Shown piece after piece: positions 36,093 to 44,161 of a DNA stretch of 64,000 nucleotides. The DNA lies in NCBI GenBank assembly GCA_016744415.1, contig JADGEL010000001.1, positions 744,001 to 808,000 on the forward strand, written 5' to 3'. The notes below the pieces were generated by a model. That model saw only the letters and a list, made by a program, of their open reading frames with translations. It had not been told where the DNA came from and did not search any database. The DNA comes from Flavobacteriaceae bacterium (GTDB lineage: Bacteria; Bacteroidota; Bacteroidia; Flavobacteriales; Flavobacteriaceae). Both the position numbers and the translations under genes were made by a program. How positions within the stretch are numbered: the stretch's first letter is position 1; each line of letters opens with the position of its first letter.

Positions 36093-36199
36093 TATGCTTG
36101 TTAATAACCATTTCATAACTCGTTTTCAATCTTATAAAATGGATAAAATTACTTTTTATATTTATATCCGACTATTTAGTCTTTTAATAAAAATATCAA

Positions 36200-36649
36200 A
36201 TGTTTTGTTACGATTTTCAAATTGCTCTGCAAGAGGTGCCAGGAGAAATCAGCTTGTGTTTTTCGATAGCTGGATGTAAAATTCATTGCGAAGGATGTCA
36301 CTCTCCTTTTCTTTGGAAAGAAGAAAACGGAAAATTACTCACACAAAAAAACTATGACAAATTATTAAGTCAATATCAAAATTTAGCTTCATGTGTGTTA
36401 TTTATGGGAGGCGAATGGCATGAGAAAAAATTGATACAGTTTTTAAAAACAGCAAAAGAAAAAAATTTCAAAACCTGTTTGTATACTGGTGAAGAAGCAG
36501 TTTCAAATGAATTGTTATCAGAGCTGACTTTTATTAAAACCGGTAAATGGTTAAAAGAAGTTGGCGGTTTAGACACACCGACTACAAATCAAAAATTTAT
36601 AGAATTATCGACTAATAAAACTCTAAATCATCTATTCATAAAAAACTAA
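36200..36649 (+). CDS. nrdG: Anaerobic ribonucleotide reductase activase
   Basis: A 149-residue radical-SAM activase that generates the glycyl radical of NrdD. The 4Fe-4S motif is CKIHCEGC (CxxxCxxC) within SIAGCKIHCEGCHSPFLW, followed by LFMGGEWH. The length is typical of this short activase class. It is 5 bp upstream of nrdD. An overlapping frame over the terminator at 36019-36279 is not a gene. Confidence 0.93.
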   Translation: MFCYDFQIALQEVPGEISLCFSIAGCKIHCEGCHSPFLWKEENGKLLTQKNYDKLLSQYQNLASCVLFMGGEWHEKKLIQFLKTAKEKNFKTCLYTGEEAVSNELLSELTFIKTGKWLKEVGGLDTPTTNQKFIELSTNKTLNHLFIKN

Positions 36650-36654
36650 AAAGT

Positions 36655-38472
36655 ATGATACGCCTTACCGAAAAACAAGTAACTAAAAAAATTGAATTTA
36701 TTGACAATTACATCAACTCAGAAAATGCAGCTGATGGATCAAAAGTCGATGCTAACGCCAATGTAACTTCTAAAAACATTGCAACGATGGAGGCTGAGCT
36801 AAACAAAGATATCAATATTCAAGTAAATAGGGCGCTTGTAAAACGGAAGATTGAAAATTTGTTTGGACAAGATTTAGCAAATGAATATGTACGACAAATT
36901 GAGTCGCATGAAATTTATGTACATGACGAAACATCACTCAAGCCATACTGCGTATCAATAAGTATGTACCCTTTTTTGTTTGATGGATTGACAAAAGTTG
37001 GTGGTGAATCTAGAGCGCCAAAACATTTAGAAAGTTTTTGTGGCGAGTTTGTAAATCTTGTTTTTGCTATAAGTTCTCAATTTGCTGGGGCATTGGCAAC
37101 GGTAGAGTTTTTAATGTATTTTGATCATTTTGCATCAATAGACTATGGTGATGACTATTTAGAAACAAATAAAAAAACAATTGAAAATCACTTGCAACAC
37201 GTGGTATATGCTATCAATCAACCAGCTGCAGCACGTGGATATCAATCGGTTTTTTGGAATATTTCCTTGTATGACCAAGATTATTTTATCAGTATGTTCG
37301 AAGATTTTGTATATCCAGATATGAGTAAACCATCTTGGGAAAGCTTAAAGAGATTGCAAACTTTTTTTATGAAGTGGTTTAATGAAGAGCGTACTAAAGC
37401 AATCTTGACTTTTCCTGTAGTTACTGCTGCAATGTTGGTAAAAGAAGGTAAACCCGTTGATACAGAATTCACCGAAATGTTGTCTGAGGAATTAAGTGAA
37501 GGCAATTCATTCTTTATCTATCAGTCAGAAAATGCAGATAGTTTAGCATCTTGTTGTCGCCTCAGAAGTGAGATTAGTGACAATACGTTTAGTTACTCCT
37601 TAGGTGCGGGTGGAGTCGCAACGGGCTCCATCAATGTGATTACTTTAAATATGAATCGTTTGGTGCAACAAGGAGCAGATATTAAAAAGGAAGTTCAAAA
37701 AATTCATAAATATCAGGTGGCCTACCGAAAATTGATTGAAGAGTATGAAGCTGCAGGATTGTTACCTGTCTATAAAGCAGGATTTATCGCTTTAGACAAG
37801 CAATTTTTAACCATCGGAATTAATGGAATGGTTGAAGCCGCTGAAAGTAAAGGTATTGAAGTGAGTAATAATGATTCGTATAAGGCATTTGTAAATTCAT
37901 ATTTAAAAGTGATTTATGACGAAAATAAAATTGCAAAAAAAGAATATGGTTATATGTTCAATACCGAGTTTGTACCCGCTGAAAATTTAGGAGTTAAAAA
38001 TGCCAAGTGGGATAGAGCAGACGGATTTGAAGTGCCAAGAGATTGCTATAATTCATATTTCTATAAAGTAGAGGATGAGCAAACCAATACGCTTGATAAA
38101 ATAATTTTACATGGCGATGAAATTATTAAATATTTAGATGGAGGTTCTGCATTACATCTAAATTTAGAAGAATCACCAAATAAAGAAGGGTTTATTAAAT
38201 TGATTCATGCTACAGCAAAAGCTGGATGCAATTATTTCTGTTTTAATATCAAAATTACGGTTTGTAATGAGTGTGAACATATTGATAAAAGTACCGAATA
38301 TCATTGTTCTAGTTGTGGCTCACATGATGTGGATCATGCTACAAGAGTGATTGGATATTTAAAACGGGTGTCGAGTTTTAGCTCACCAAGACAGCAAGAG
38401 CATCAACTAAGACATTATCATTTTGAAAATTCTAAAAAAGAAGATTTAAAAAAAGATATGGTGCTGGTTTAA
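36655..38472 (+). CDS. nrdD: Anaerobic ribonucleoside-triphosphate reductase
   Basis: A 605-residue glycyl-radical enzyme that reduces NTPs to dNTPs without oxygen. The radical glycine is Gly567 in TRVIGYLKR. Two Cys pairs (CNECEHID and CSSCGSHDVD) form the C-terminal zinc site. Cysteines for substrate radical chemistry are likely in LKPYCVSIS and SCCRLR. The N-terminus shows no recognisable ATP-cone, which agrees with its short length. It forms an operon with nrdG and lies just upstream of the NO reductase genes. Confidence 0.93.
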   Translation: MIRLTEKQVTKKIEFIDNYINSENAADGSKVDANANVTSKNIATMEAELNKDINIQVNRALVKRKIENLFGQDLANEYVRQIESHEIYVHDETSLKPYCVSISMYPFLFDGLTKVGGESRAPKHLESFCGEFVNLVFAISSQFAGALATVEFLMYFDHFASIDYGDDYLETNKKTIENHLQHVVYAINQPAAARGYQSVFWNISLYDQDYFISMFEDFVYPDMSKPSWESLKRLQTFFMKWFNEERTKAILTFPVVTAAMLVKEGKPVDTEFTEMLSEELSEGNSFFIYQSENADSLASCCRLRSEISDNTFSYSLGAGGVATGSINVITLNMNRLVQQGADIKKEVQKIHKYQVAYRKLIEEYEAAGLLPVYKAGFIALDKQFLTIGINGMVEAAESKGIEVSNNDSYKAFVNSYLKVIYDENKIAKKEYGYMFNTEFVPAENLGVKNAKWDRADGFEVPRDCYNSYFYKVEDEQTNTLDKIILHGDEIIKYLDGGSALHLNLEESPNKEGFIKLIHATAKAGCNYFCFNIKITVCNECEHIDKSTEYHCSSCGSHDVDHATRVIGYLKRVSSFSSPRQQEHQLRHYHFENSKKEDLKKDMVLV

Positions 38473-38499
38473 TTGTTAAAATAATCTCTTAATATATAT

Positions 38500-38544
38500 A
38501 ATGAAATAACTTTTTTATGTTCTAAAAGATATAATTATTTCATT
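38500..38544 (+). terminator. Terminator downstream of nrdD
   Basis: A 10-bp stem AATGAAATAA with TTATTTCATT, with an A/T-rich inner part, followed by TTATTC. Confidence 0.5.
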
Positions 38545-38598
38545 TTATTCTATAAGGTTTTTAAAACCCAGTAGGTCTATCTGTTCAAATTATAAAAC

Positions 38599-38612
38599 AT
38601 GATAATTATCAT
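38599..38612. promoter_or_regulatory. FNR/CRP-like palindrome upstream of norC
   Basis: A perfect 14-bp palindrome ATGATAATTATCAT. Its core TGAT-N4-ATCA agrees with the FNR/DNR half-sites (TTGAT-N4-ATCAA). It lies about 110 bp upstream of the norC ATG. Confidence 0.45.
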
Positions 38613-38643
38613 ATTCTATATAAATCTAATCAACGTAATTTGT

Positions 38644-38667
38644 ATAAAAGACCAAAAGGTCTTTTAT
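38644..38667. promoter_or_regulatory. Putative NO-regulon operator, norC copy
   Basis: A palindrome ATAAAAGAC-CAAAAG-GTCTTTTAT. The 9-bp arms are identical to those of the palindrome upstream of ric (43394-43417), with the same 6-bp spacing. A weak -7 box (TATATTTA, 38688-38695) lies 21 bp downstream. Confidence 0.65.
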
Positions 38668-38722
38668 GTAGCAAAAATATAATTCGTTATATTTACAAAC
38701 TAACTAATAAAAACAATAAAAC

Positions 38723-39181
38723 ATGTTATCTAAGAAACAAGCAAGGGCTTTCTTTCTGGGAGGAACACTGGTTACATTTCTAGCATTTATAGGATTAACC
38801 ATTTTTTCTTTATCAAAGGATGTCGATCAAACCAACAGTGAAAACATCACTGAAGCTGTTGTGCGCGGAAAGAATCTTTGGGATTCAAATAATTGTATGG
38901 GTTGCCATACAATATTAGGCGAAGGAGGTTATTACGCTCCAGAATTAACAAAAGTGATTGACCGAAGAGGAAAAGGGTATATCAAAGCCGTATTAATGAC
39001 TCCTGTTTCTTGGGAGCCAAACGGAAGAAAAATGGTAGCCTACGGATTTAGTAACGATCAAGCTGAAGACATAATCGCTTTTTTTGATTGGATTGATGAT
39101 ATCGATCTAAATGGATTTGGAGAAGTTGTAGGTATAGACAGAACAATTTCACCATTAGCAAAAGATAAAATAACTAACTAA
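38723..39181 (+). CDS. norC: Nitric oxide reductase subunit C (cytochrome c)
   Basis: A 152-residue membrane-anchored cytochrome c that passes electrons to NorB. One N-terminal transmembrane segment (about 8-29) is followed by the heme motif NCMGCHTILGEGGYYAPEL; a Met ligand is likely in RKMVAYGF. It forms an operon with norB (10 bp gap). The gene pair reduces 2 NO to N2O, in denitrification or NO detoxification. Confidence 0.95.
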   Translation: MLSKKQARAFFLGGTLVTFLAFIGLTIFSLSKDVDQTNSENITEAVVRGKNLWDSNNCMGCHTILGEGGYYAPELTKVIDRRGKGYIKAVLMTPVSWEPNGRKMVAYGFSNDQAEDIIAFFDWIDDIDLNGFGEVVGIDRTISPLAKDKITN

Positions 39182-39191
39182 ACTAACAAAG

Positions 39192-40529
39192 ATGAAATAT
39201 AAATCACAAAAAGTAGCATATTGGTTTTTTGCGCTTTCTATGCTCCTATTCGGACTACAAATTATATATGGTTTTATAATGGGATTTGCACATGCAGGCT
39301 TTGATGGACTCCATGAGTTTATTCCGTTTAACACAGCAAAAGCAGTACACCTTAATTTATTGGTAGTTTGGTTACTATCTGGTTTTATGGGTGCCGCATA
39401 TTATATTATTCCAGAAGAAGCACAAACAGAATTGGTAAGTGTAAAGTTAGCCTATGTTCAACTAATCAGTTTAGCATTGGTTGGCGTTGCAGCAATTGTT
39501 GGCTTTCACTTTAATATTTGGGAAGGGCGTAAGTTTTTAGAAATTCCTAGAGGACTCGATTTCTTAGTAGTAGTTAATGTATTGCTATTTTTAGGAATCA
39601 TTTTAGTAACATTATACAAAGGAAAACGTAGAACTACTACAGCGCTTGTACTCTCAATGGGGTTATTATTTGCAGCTTTATTGTATTTGCCAGGGATGTT
39701 ACCTTTTGATAGTCAAGTAACAGATTCTTTCTTCAGATGGTGGGTTGTTCATCTTTGGGTAGAGGGTGTTTGGGAATTAATTATGGGAGGTATCTTATCA
39801 TTCTTATTGATAAAATTGACTGGTGTTGATAGGGAAGTTATTGAAAAATGGTTATATGTAATTGTTGGATTGACCTTTTTATCAGGAGTTTTAGGTACAG
39901 GCCATCATTATTATTATATAGGTGTAAATAAAATTTGGTTGATTGTTGGTGGAATTTTCTCAGCATTAGAGCCACTTGCATTTTTAGCGATGGCGTTATT
40001 CGCAGTAAACATGTACAGAAAAGGTGAAAAGAAACATCCAAATAAATTAGCATTGTATTGGACATTAGGTGCTGCAATTGTATCTTTTGTTGGTGCAGGA
40101 TTGTTAGGATTTGCACATACGTTACCACAAACAAATTTATATACACATGGTACTTTGGTTACAGCAATGCATGGTCACCTTGCATTTTGGGGAGCATATG
40201 CTATGATAGTTTTAGCAATTATAAGTTACTCTTTGCCAAATATGACAGGACGTAAATTATATGATAGTTCATTAGGTAGAATGGCATTTTGGTTCTCAAA
40301 CATTGGGATGATTGGAATGACAGTTGCCTTTGGAGTTGCAGGTGTTGCGCAAGTGTATTTAGAACGTATTATGAAAATTGAATTTATGGAAGTCCAAAAA
40401 ATGGTAGAAGTTCATTTTATGATACTAATAGTTTGTGCTACCTTTTTTGCAACTGGAATCATACTTTACATGATTGATTTTTACAAACATGGCAAACCAA
40501 ATGACGAAGCATTAGAAAGAACAAACTAA
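39192..40529 (+). CDS. norB: Nitric oxide reductase subunit B
   Basis: A 445-residue catalytic subunit of cNOR with about 12 transmembrane helices. Heme and FeB ligands are in AKAVHLNLLVVWL (His), WWVVHLWVEGVWEL (His and the conserved Glu), GTGHHYYYIG (two His) and TAMHGHLAFWGAY (His pair). This is the cytochrome c-dependent type, as norC is adjacent; the quinol-oxidising qNOR has an extra N-terminal domain that is missing here. Confidence 0.96.
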   Translation: MKYKSQKVAYWFFALSMLLFGLQIIYGFIMGFAHAGFDGLHEFIPFNTAKAVHLNLLVVWLLSGFMGAAYYIIPEEAQTELVSVKLAYVQLISLALVGVAAIVGFHFNIWEGRKFLEIPRGLDFLVVVNVLLFLGIILVTLYKGKRRTTTALVLSMGLLFAALLYLPGMLPFDSQVTDSFFRWWVVHLWVEGVWELIMGGILSFLLIKLTGVDREVIEKWLYVIVGLTFLSGVLGTGHHYYYIGVNKIWLIVGGIFSALEPLAFLAMALFAVNMYRKGEKKHPNKLALYWTLGAAIVSFVGAGLLGFAHTLPQTNLYTHGTLVTAMHGHLAFWGAYAMIVLAIISYSLPNMTGRKLYDSSLGRMAFWFSNIGMIGMTVAFGVAGVAQVYLERIMKIEFMEVQKMVEVHFMILIVCATFFATGIILYMIDFYKHGKPNDEALERTN

Positions 40530-40547
40530 TAAAGATTAGGTTAGTAT

Positions 40548-40653
40548 GAAGGTCTAAAAAGCAGATTTTCCTCATGAGTTATAAGTCTAACGTAATGTTC
40601 TTTTAGAATATGACTTTATTTCTTGAGTATGCTTTTTAGGCCTTCTTTTTTTT
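40548..40653 (+). terminator. Long imperfect hairpin with T-run between norB and norQ
   Basis: The outer 16-bp arms, GAAGGTCTAAAAAGCA at 40548-40563 and TGCTTTTTAGGCCTTC at 40630-40645, pair apart from one G-U. The inner parts CTCA...ATAAGTC and GACTTTATTTCTTGAG also pair. A run of nine T after the first C follows at 40646-40653. It looks like an extended terminator or a structured element. Confidence 0.6.
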
Positions 40654-40668
40654 GCAGATATGTGACCA

Positions 40669-41490
40669 ATGGTTACAACAAAAAAACTACAAATGAAAGA
40701 AACGAAGGAAAAAATTATAAATGCACCCTATTATTATCCTGTTGATAAAGAGGTTGAAGTTTTTGAACATACACACAAAAACAAACTCCCCTTTTTACTC
40801 AAGGGGCCAACAGGTACTGGTAAATCTAGGTTTATTGAGTTTATGGCACATAGATTGGATAAAAAATTAATTACCATTGCATGTCATGAAGAGACCTCTT
40901 CTACAGATTTAATAGGACGCTATATTATTAAAGGCGCAGAAACTATTTGGTTAGATGGGCCTTTAACAACTGCCGTAAAAGAAGGTGCCATAATCTATTT
41001 GGATGAGATTGCTGAGGCAAGACCAGATGTTATTGTTGCTATCCACTCATTAACCGATCACCGCCGAGAGTTGTTTATTGACAAACTTGGTAAAACTATC
41101 AAAGCGCATGAAGGCTTTTTATTAGTGGCATCTTTTAACCCTGGTTATCAACGTGGATTTAAGGAATTAAAACCATCAACACGTCAACGCTTTGTAGCTA
41201 TTTCTTTTGATTATCCAGAAGCAAAGATTGAGATAGAAGTTTTGGTGAATGAAACAGGAATCGAAAAAGACATCGCCAAGAAATTAGTAAACATTGCAAC
41301 AAAAATCAGAAACTTAACTGAGTTAGGGTTGACAGAAACCGTATCTACCAGATTGTTAGTAGATGCTGCAAAATTGATTAAAAGCGGATTGCCAAAAAGA
41401 TTATCAGTAAAAGTAGCTGTTGTAGAACCTTTAACCGATGATATTGAAGTTGTTGATGCTTTAACTGATTTATGTGATTTAATGATATGA
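40669..41490 (+). CDS. norQ: NorQ-type MoxR AAA ATPase
   Basis: A 273-residue AAA+ ATPase needed for cNOR maturation, probably FeB insertion, with NorD. Walker A is GPTGTGKSRF, Walker B AIIYLDEI, and sensor 1 lies in LLVASFNPGYQRG. The start is either ATG 40669 or ATG 40693 (MKETKEKI); no box decides it. It is separated from norB by a 139-bp gap filled by the long hairpin and is followed by norD. Confidence 0.88.
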   Translation: MVTTKKLQMKETKEKIINAPYYYPVDKEVEVFEHTHKNKLPFLLKGPTGTGKSRFIEFMAHRLDKKLITIACHEETSSTDLIGRYIIKGAETIWLDGPLTTAVKEGAIIYLDEIAEARPDVIVAIHSLTDHRRELFIDKLGKTIKAHEGFLLVASFNPGYQRGFKELKPSTRQRFVAISFDYPEAKIEIEVLVNETGIEKDIAKKLVNIATKIRNLTELGLTETVSTRLLVDAAKLIKSGLPKRLSVKVAVVEPLTDDIEVVDALTDLCDLMI

Positions 41491-41566
41491 TTAGGTTGTA
41501 GAGTTTAGTTGCTCGCTATTAGCAACAAAACCATCAACTGCCAATCATCAACAAAAACCTAATTTA

Positions 41567-43342
41567 ATGTTCGAATTTGAACCAGACGCATATATTTTTA
41601 CCAAGTTTGCCAATTACTTTAAAAGACGTAAAAAGGCAAAAGAGGAGGATATTGCGCATGCGGTAAAGTTACTTGACATTAAACCTAGGCTCACTATTTT
41701 TGCGAGAGCAGTAACAGGGAATGCCATTGAAATTTTTGAAGCAGAACGAGAGGGAGGTTACAAAAACAACAACTTTTTTCTCCCATCAAAATATGCTGAG
41801 TTTAACACTGTAGAAGAAAACATCTCTTTTTATTTGTACAGAGTTTTATATTTATCTGTTCAAAAAAATCTAAATTTAAATTGGGAGGACGATCAAGATC
41901 ATGAAACAATTAAGTCAAGAAAAATGGCTCAAGAAAAATCAAACGAAGTCTTAAAAAATTTGTTTCACCAATTTCCGATAACACAAGAATATTACAATCG
42001 ATTTATTGGACATTATAAAAATAAATCAACAAAAAAAGAAGCACCTGATTTTTCGTTTATTTACGGAAAATGGATGTACAATTCGCCTGAAGAGGCATCA
42101 TCAAAAACACTAAAAAACTTTACAGATAAAGTTAAGACAGCGAACAAGGAGGAAATCAAAACTATTTTAAAAGCCAAAGCAGTTGAAGAAATTAAATCGG
42201 TTCAGATAGATAAAAAACAATTGGAGGACGCAGTACTACAACATCAATTTGAAAAAGTAGAAACTGCTGAAGAGTTTGGGGGCAATTGGCGAGATATGGA
42301 TGGTGATGATGAGTTGGCAGACCACGAGAATGCTCTTGAAGATTTAAATATGAAATATACTGTTCGTGTTGATGATACCGCACATTCAGTTTATCAAGCA
42401 GATTTTGTTGAGAACACAACTATCTCAGAAAGTTCGGAAGCAACATCAACCAATTTTTATTTGAGCTACGACGAATGGGATTATAAAAAGCGTGCTTATA
42501 AAGAGGGTTTTTGCAAGGTATATCCAAAACCTATTATTGAAACTGATGTTCCGTATTACAAAAAAACTCTAGCTAAAAACAATTCTACTTTGGTTGGTTT
42601 ACGTAAAATGTTGAGTACAGTTAACAACAAATTTCAGCAACAAAGACGTCAAACTACTGGTGAAGAATTTGATTTATGCGCCATTACTGATTTGTATGTA
42701 GATGTGCATTCGGGGCATACACCATCAGAAAAAATATACTTATCAAAACGCAAAAAGGAAAAGGATTTATCCATTTTACTATTGTTAGATGTTAGTTTGT
42801 CAAGTGATGGTTATGCTGCAGGAAATAAAGTAATTGAAGTTGAAAAGCAAGTCTCTATTTTATTTGGAGAGATTTTGGACGAGTTCAATATCGATTTTTC
42901 TATCAACTGCTTTTATTCTAAAACAAGAAACCACTCAACCTATTTAACAGTTAAAGAATTTGACGAAGATTGGAATCGTGCCAAATATAAAGTAGGTGCT
43001 GTTGAACCAAATGGATATACTCGTATCGGAGCTGCATTAAGGCATTCAGGAGCTTTGTTAGATGCTAGAAGCACCAAAAATAAATGGGTCATCTTAATAT
43101 CTGATGGTAAGCCAAATGATTATGATAAGTATGAAGGTAAGTACGGAATTAATGATGTAAAGCAAGCCTTGAGAGAATTAAATGAGCGTCAAATAAATTC
43201 GTATGCCTTAGCCATAGAGGCAAATGCAAAATATTATTTGCCCCAAATGTTTGGGCAAAATCATTATCAAATATTAACAACTCCAGTAGAATTACTACAA
43301 TCTCTGGTAAAGTTGTATGAAAAAATCAAACATCAATCTTAA
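41567..43342 (+). CDS. norD: NorD-type von Willebrand factor A protein
   Basis: A 591-residue cytoplasmic partner of NorQ. The C-terminal vWA domain has the MIDAS motif LLLDVSLSS (DxSxS), the threonine in NGYTRIGAALRH and the Asp in LISDGKPNDY. The N-terminal half is helical and acidic. Together with the ATPase it activates NorCB. A weak hairpin (43362-43380) follows the stop. Confidence 0.88.
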   Translation: MFEFEPDAYIFTKFANYFKRRKKAKEEDIAHAVKLLDIKPRLTIFARAVTGNAIEIFEAEREGGYKNNNFFLPSKYAEFNTVEENISFYLYRVLYLSVQKNLNLNWEDDQDHETIKSRKMAQEKSNEVLKNLFHQFPITQEYYNRFIGHYKNKSTKKEAPDFSFIYGKWMYNSPEEASSKTLKNFTDKVKTANKEEIKTILKAKAVEEIKSVQIDKKQLEDAVLQHQFEKVETAEEFGGNWRDMDGDDELADHENALEDLNMKYTVRVDDTAHSVYQADFVENTTISESSEATSTNFYLSYDEWDYKKRAYKEGFCKVYPKPIIETDVPYYKKTLAKNNSTLVGLRKMLSTVNNKFQQQRRQTTGEEFDLCAITDLYVDVHSGHTPSEKIYLSKRKKEKDLSILLLLDVSLSSDGYAAGNKVIEVEKQVSILFGEILDEFNIDFSINCFYSKTRNHSTYLTVKEFDEDWNRAKYKVGAVEPNGYTRIGAALRHSGALLDARSTKNKWVILISDGKPNDYDKYEGKYGINDVKQALRELNERQINSYALAIEANAKYYLPQMFGQNHYQILTTPVELLQSLVKLYEKIKHQS

Positions 43343-43393
43343 TTTATTTGTTCGTTAAAAGCATTTTTTTATTAAAAATGTTAAAGTTTAATA

Positions 43394-43417
43394 ATAAAAG
43401 ACAATATTGTCTTTTAT
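43394..43417. promoter_or_regulatory. Putative NO-regulon operator, ric copy
   Basis: A perfect 24-bp palindrome ATAAAAGAC-AATATT-GTCTTTTAT, 4 bp upstream of the -7 box TACCTTTG. It would cover the -33 region, which suits a repressor. It is the partner of the site at 38644-38667. Confidence 0.7.
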
Positions 43418-43421
43418 TTGA

Positions 43422-43429
43422 TACCTTTG
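43422..43429 (+). promoter_or_regulatory. -7 element of ric
   Basis: TACCTTTG matches TAnnTTTG. It lies 12-18 nt upstream of the ATGs at 43442 and 43448. Confidence 0.6.
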
Positions 43430-43447
43430 TACTTTAAATTAATGATT

Positions 43448-44161
43448 ATGCAAATAACAAAAGAAAATACAGTAGCTGAGGTCGTTTCAAAAAACCTTGG
43501 ATCTGATCATGTTTTTAGCAAATACCAAATTGATTTTTGCTGTGGAGGCGGAGATACACTCGAAAAAATTTGTGAAGAAAGTGGAGTAAAATTTGAAGTG
43601 TTAAAACAAGAAATAGAAACAATAAATAGCAAAATTTCAGGGTCTCCAAATATTGAAGAATTTGATATTCCAACTTTGATTAATGAGGTTAAGGATAAGT
43701 ATCATACAGTAATTAGCGATTCTTTTTATGAAATATCACCTTATGCTGCAAAGGTTGCAAATGTACATGGAACTGTGCATAAAGAATTAGTTGAAATTAA
43801 TGAGCTATATAAAAGTGTTGCACTTGTTATTAATAAAACTTTTAAAGATTCAATATTGGAATTGTATCCAGTTATTAATGAAATTGTAGAAGCAAGTGAA
43901 AAATCTAAAGAGATTTCAATAGCAGATTTAGAAGTTTTTAAAAAAGGTATTGAAAGAAATGAAATAGCTCAAAAAATTATTGGAGACTCATTTAAGCAAA
44001 TATCCAATTTATCATCTAATTACTTAATTCCAACTGATGCATGTAATTCATATACATATTTATATAAAAATTTAAAGAATTTGGAGCATGAAGTTCATAA
44101 ATATATGCATTTTGAAAAAAATGTATTAATACCAAAAGCATTAAATATTATAGCACAATGA
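43448..44161 (+). CDS. ric: Iron-sulfur cluster repair di-iron protein (RIC/ScdA/YtfE)
   Basis: A 237-residue protein that repairs Fe-S clusters damaged by NO or oxidants. The N-terminal ScdA_N domain has YQIDFCCGGGDTL. A hemerythrin-like four-helix domain carries His and Glu ligands (YHTVI, VANVHGTVHKELVEI, HEVHKYMHFEKNVLI). I choose ATG 43448 (MQITKENTVAEVV); ATG 43442 is also possible, but the TTG at 43418 is upstream of the promoter. It overlaps the next gene by 4 bp (ATGA). Confidence 0.93.
   Translation: MQITKENTVAEVVSKNLGSDHVFSKYQIDFCCGGGDTLEKICEESGVKFEVLKQEIETINSKISGSPNIEEFDIPTLINEVKDKYHTVISDSFYEISPYAAKVANVHGTVHKELVEINELYKSVALVINKTFKDSILELYPVINEIVEASEKSKEISIADLEVFKKGIERNEIAQKIIGDSFKQISNLSSNYLIPTDACNSYTYLYKNLKNLEHEVHKYMHFEKNVLIPKALNIIAQ

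Noticed and set aside
36019-36279. Open frame of 86 codons between rseP and nrdG
   Set aside because: It runs through the 20-bp terminator hairpin at 36049-36092 and overlaps the nrdG start in another frame. The translation has no family resemblance.
40058-40255. Cys/Tyr-rich open frame inside norB
   Set aside because: It is a different frame of the norB membrane helices, with no start signal or family match.
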